Below, piece by piece: positions 61,738-64,000 of a stretch of 64,000 nt of DNA; the stretch's first letter is position 1, and every line of letters begins with the position of its first letter. The position numbers and the translations under genes are program-made. Under the pieces are notes generated by a model. That model saw only the letters and a program-made list of their open reading frames with translations, had not been told where the DNA came from and ran no database searches. Origin of the DNA: an uncultured Roseburia sp. (GTDB taxonomy: Bacteria > Bacillota > Clostridia > Lachnospirales > Lachnospiraceae); the NCBI GenBank assembly GCA_900550935.1, contig URUD01000001.1:1-64000 (forward strand), given 5' to 3'.

Positions 61738-62667
61738 ATGGTTTTGCAGGTAATTATTTTATTAGCAGGTTTTTTGTTTCTGATGAAAGGGGCTGACTGG
61801 TTTGTGGAGGGTGCAGGAAGTATAGCAAAGAAACTGGGAATCCCACAATTGATCATTGGACTGACAATCGTTGCAATGGGAACAAGTATGCCGGAGGCAG
61901 CGGTCAGCATTACTGCGGCAATGCAGCAAAATGCGGGAATTACGATTGGTAATGTTGTGGGAAGCAACATTTTAAATATTCTGATCATACTTGGCATCAC
62001 AGCAGTGATCACAAATGTTACAATTCAGAAGTCCACACTTCTTTATGAGATCCCATTTATGATTTTTATTACGATCATATTGATCGTATTTGGAGTTACA
62101 GGATCCAAAATTTCATTTTGGGAAGGGGTGGCTTTCTGGATCCTTTTCCTTATATATCTTGCATACCTTTTTATAATGGCAAAAAATGGGAAAAATGAAG
62201 AAGATGAAACGAAGGATATACCAATCTGGAAATGTGTTCTGATGATTGTGATTGGAGGTGTCCTGGTTGTGAAGGGGAGCGATTTTGCAGTGGATGGTGC
62301 ATCTGAGATTGCCCGTTATTTTGGTTTGAGTGAGAGATTTATAGGACTTACTATCGTAGCGCTTGGGACATCCCTTCCAGAACTGGTAACTTCCGTAACA
62401 GCTGCAAAGCGTGGAAATGCAGGAATTGCAATTGGTAATATTGTGGGCAGTAATATTTTTAACATTCTTTTTGTGATCGGAACTACGGCTCTCATTTGCG
62501 ATGTGCCATTCGAAAGCAAATTCATTGTTGATACAATCATTGCGGTTGTAGCTGGACTGGTTTTATGGTGTGGTACATTCAGGTATAAAGAATTAAGAAA
62601 ACCATGTGGTCTTGTTATGTTGTCAGGATATGCAGTATATTTTATATATCTGTGTGTGGCTTTTTAA
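61738..62667 (+). CDS. CaCA-family cation exchanger (YrbG-type)
   Basis: A 309-residue Ca2+/Na+ antiporter-like protein built of two repeats of five helices. The alpha-repeat motifs are GTSMPEAAVSITAA (about 53-66) with GNVVGSNILNILII, and GTSLPELVTSVTAA (about 211-224) with GNIVGSNIFNILFV. The manganese riboswitch upstream implies Mn(II) export or detoxification, though the sequence alone would be read as a calcium exchanger. The purine-rich AAAGAGGAAAAG precedes ATG. Confidence 0.92.
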   Translation: MVLQVIILLAGFLFLMKGADWFVEGAGSIAKKLGIPQLIIGLTIVAMGTSMPEAAVSITAAMQQNAGITIGNVVGSNILNILIILGITAVITNVTIQKSTLLYEIPFMIFITIILIVFGVTGSKISFWEGVAFWILFLIYLAYLFIMAKNGKNEEDETKDIPIWKCVLMIVIGGVLVVKGSDFAVDGASEIARYFGLSERFIGLTIVALGTSLPELVTSVTAAKRGNAGIAIGNIVGSNIFNILFVIGTTALICDVPFESKFIVDTIIAVVAGLVLWCGTFRYKELRKPCGLVMLSGYAVYFIYLCVAF

Positions 62668-62703
62668 CAGGCTGCTGATTGTCTGTAAATGAAATCATGA
62701 GAT

Positions 62704-62737
62704 ACAGGACAGATGGCAATATAGTATTCTGTTCTGT
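62704..62737 (+). repeat. Hairpin before the GH114-like gene
   Basis: ACAGGACAGA (62704-62713) pairs with TCTGTTCTGT (62728-62737) with one wobble. No T run follows; a leader stem or weak terminator. Confidence 0.4.
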
Positions 62738-62762
62738 GATTTAGGAGCATTCTGTTTGAAAA

Positions 62763-63599
62763 ATGAAGAATAAAAAACAAATCGTATTAGTGTATTTTGC
62801 ATTTTTGTTATTTTTCTGTACTGCCATGGGGGCACATGCCACTGAGGCGAAAACAAAAAAAGTTAAAAAAGAATATGGTGTATTTCTGGGTGCAGATCCT
62901 TCCCAGATAAAGAAAATGTATGGATATCAGCTTGTCGTTATTGATGCACAGTATTTTTCAAAAAAAGAGATACAGGCGTTACAGAAAAAAGGAACCAAAG
63001 TGTATACTTATCTGAACGTCGGCTCACTGGAAAATTTTCGCAAATATGATAAGGACTATGAACATCTGGCAATCGGAGACTATAAGAACTGGGAAGAGGA
63101 AAAGTGGGTGGATGTGTCAAGTCCTGACTGGCAGAAATGGATCAAAAAATTATCAAAGAGTTTTTATAAAAAAGGCGTGGATGGCTTTTTTATTGATAAT
63201 TGCGATGTCTATGACTATGCGAAGACGAAAAAAACATTCCGTGGACTGACGAAGATCCTGAAAGACATTAAGAAGCTCGGAAAAGGTGTTATGATAAACG
63301 GTGGGGATGTTTATGTTACAACATATATGGATACCTATGGTTCCGCAAAGGACATTATGACAGCTGTGAATCAGGAAACGGTGTGGAGCAGTATTAATTT
63401 CGAGACAGGGACATTTGGAAAACAGCCGAAAAAAGTTCGAAATTATTTTATCAAGTATCTAAAATGTTGTAAGAAAGATGGAATGGATGTATATTTACTG
63501 GAATACACAGAGGATCACAAGCTTATAAAACAGATAAAACGATTCTGTAAGGAGAAAAAATACCACTGTTATATATCGGATACGATAGAACTTGACTAA
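62763..63599 (+). CDS. Secreted GH114-like (endo-alpha-1,4-polygalactosaminidase family) protein
   Basis: A 278-residue protein with a signal peptide (about 1-26, ending AHATEA) and a TIM-barrel domain of the GH114 type: GVFLGADPSQIKKMYGYQLV, TYLNVGSLENF, VDVSSPDWQKW, GVDGFFIDNCDVYDYA with the acidic pair, and VMINGGDVYV. Related proteins cut galactosaminogalactan or act on unknown sugars. It is exceptionally Lys-rich. The start ATG 62763 has only a distant GGAG, so translation may be weak or the true start may differ. Expected at the cell surface. Confidence 0.82.
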   Translation: MKNKKQIVLVYFAFLLFFCTAMGAHATEAKTKKVKKEYGVFLGADPSQIKKMYGYQLVVIDAQYFSKKEIQALQKKGTKVYTYLNVGSLENFRKYDKDYEHLAIGDYKNWEEEKWVDVSSPDWQKWIKKLSKSFYKKGVDGFFIDNCDVYDYAKTKKTFRGLTKILKDIKKLGKGVMINGGDVYVTTYMDTYGSAKDIMTAVNQETVWSSINFETGTFGKQPKKVRNYFIKYLKCCKKDGMDVYLLEYTEDHKLIKQIKRFCKEKKYHCYISDTIELD

Positions 63600-63636
63600 G
63601 AATGAAAAGTTATGTTACAAAAAATATTCTGAAAAA

Positions 63637-63679
63637 TTAGCACTCACCTATTGACAGTGCTAACAACTCGTGCTATAAC
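63637..63679 (+). promoter_or_regulatory. CIRCE operator and promoter of clpB
   Basis: TTAGCACTC (63637-63645), nine bases, then CAGTGCTAA (63655-63663): the CIRCE element of HrcA with one mismatch in the right arm. TTGACA (63651-63656) and TATAAC (63674-63679) with a 17-base spacer form the promoter, so HrcA would cover the -35. Confidence 0.88.
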
Positions 63680-63703
63680 ATACTTGTAACAAAGAAACGA
63701 AGG

Positions 63704-63745
63704 AAAAAGACGTTCCAACCATAGATGGGTAGGAGGGTCTTTTTT
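63704..63745 (+). terminator. Terminator-like hairpin in the clpB leader
   Basis: AAAAAGAC (63704-63711) pairs with GTCTTTTT (63737-63744), with an inner CCAACC/GGGTAGG pairing, and a T run. It lies between the CIRCE promoter and the clpB start. Confidence 0.55.
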
Positions 63746-63766
63746 ATCATACAGGGAGGTGTGCAT

Positions 63767-64000
63767 ATGAACATTCAGAAATTTACACAGAAATCAGTGG
63801 AAGCCATTAATGATTCAGAAAAGCTAGCCTACGAATATGGAAATCAGGAAATAGAACAGGAGCATCTGCTTGTTGCCCTATTGCAGCAGGAGGATGGACT
63901 GATCTTGAAATTGATCGAGAAAATGGAGATCCAGAAAGAACATTTTCTTGAGAATGCAAAACGCCATCTGGCAGCGCGGGTCAAGGTGTCCGGAGGACAG
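63767..64000 (+). CDS. clpB: ClpB chaperone (3' partial)
   Basis: Start of the AAA+ disaggregase ClpB. The 78 residues in the window match the Clp N-domain: MNIQKFTQKSVEAINDSEKL, then EIEQEHLLVALLQQEDGL. GGGAGG lies ahead of ATG 63767. The frame runs off the right edge. Upstream CIRCE control, and not a CtsR site that I can see, suggests HrcA-dependent heat-shock expression together with DnaK and GroEL. Confidence 0.93.
   Translation, partial: MNIQKFTQKSVEAINDSEKLAYEYGNQEIEQEHLLVALLQQEDGLILKLIEKMEIQKEHFLENAKRHLAARVKVSGGQ

Noticed and set aside
1..64000. CRISPR arrays, tRNA or rRNA genes, prophage or plasmid genes
   Set aside because: I looked for regularly spaced repeats, cloverleaf ends, conserved rRNA stretches and integrase or transposase motifs and saw none.

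Overview
The window looks like chromosomal DNA of an anaerobic Clostridia of the family Lachnospiraceae, most like a Roseburia/Agathobacter-type gut fibre degrader. This is inferred from the gene set, not from a database match: clostridial-style ribosome binding sites, a spoIIAA-spoIIAB-sigF operon and a small acid-soluble spore protein, hybrid cluster protein, several c-di-GMP genes, and intracellular glycan enzymes (GH94, two GH43, GH13 pullulanase). There is no rRNA, tRNA, CRISPR array, phage or transposase gene in view. The left edge cuts a TRAP-transporter gene and the right edge cuts clpB.

Layout. 1-7.3 kb: a TRAP transporter (DctQ, DctM), a YcxB-like protein, a LytS/YesM-type sensor kinase with an AraC-type response regulator, a DctP-like binding protein, an MFS permease and a KdgF-like cupin; together they suggest uptake and use of uronates. 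7.3-11.3 kb: small housekeeping and unknown genes, a CYTH protein, a DJ-1/PfpI protein and a spore SASP. 11.3-15.3 kb: a heterodimeric ABC exporter behind an apparent leader-peptide attenuator. 15.28-15.72 kb: a remarkable 435-bp imperfect fold-back sequence without a gene. 15.8-27.3 kb: pullulanase, then the protein quality control block tig-clpP-clpX-lon-engB, carbamate kinase and pyruvate kinase. 27.3-34.7 kb: a cellobiose phosphorylase divergent from a LacI regulator and a three-gene sugar ABC importer sharing a 14-bp operator. 34.7-45.2 kb: a 44-residue membrane peptide, a large RND-type transporter, T-box-controlled valS, a FapA-type protein, a 47-residue protein and a zinc-ribbon/TPR membrane protein.

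45.3-49.4 kb: spoIIAA-spoIIAB-sigF, a HAD phosphatase, and a PilZ plus HD-GYP pair behind a possible sigma-28 promoter. 49.4-53.8 kb: a Crp/Fnr regulator divergent from a ferredoxin-hcp pair, with a perfect 16-bp palindrome exactly where a class II activator site would be, then a DUF5692 membrane protein. 54-60 kb: a membrane EAL phosphodiesterase, and an AraC regulator divergent from two GH43 enzymes for arabinoxylan side chains. 60-64 kb: a MATE exporter behind a promoter-hairpin leader, a yybP-ykoY (manganese) riboswitch controlling a CaCA-family exchanger, a GH114-like secreted protein, and CIRCE-controlled clpB.

The theme is a fermentative carbohydrate user that imports oligosaccharides and splits them inside the cell by phosphorolysis or hydrolysis, with much RNA-level control. 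I count six leader regions with an intrinsic terminator or known riboswitch upstream of a gene. The strongest candidates for something undescribed are the 435-bp fold-back element and the leader-peptide attenuator of the ABC exporter.
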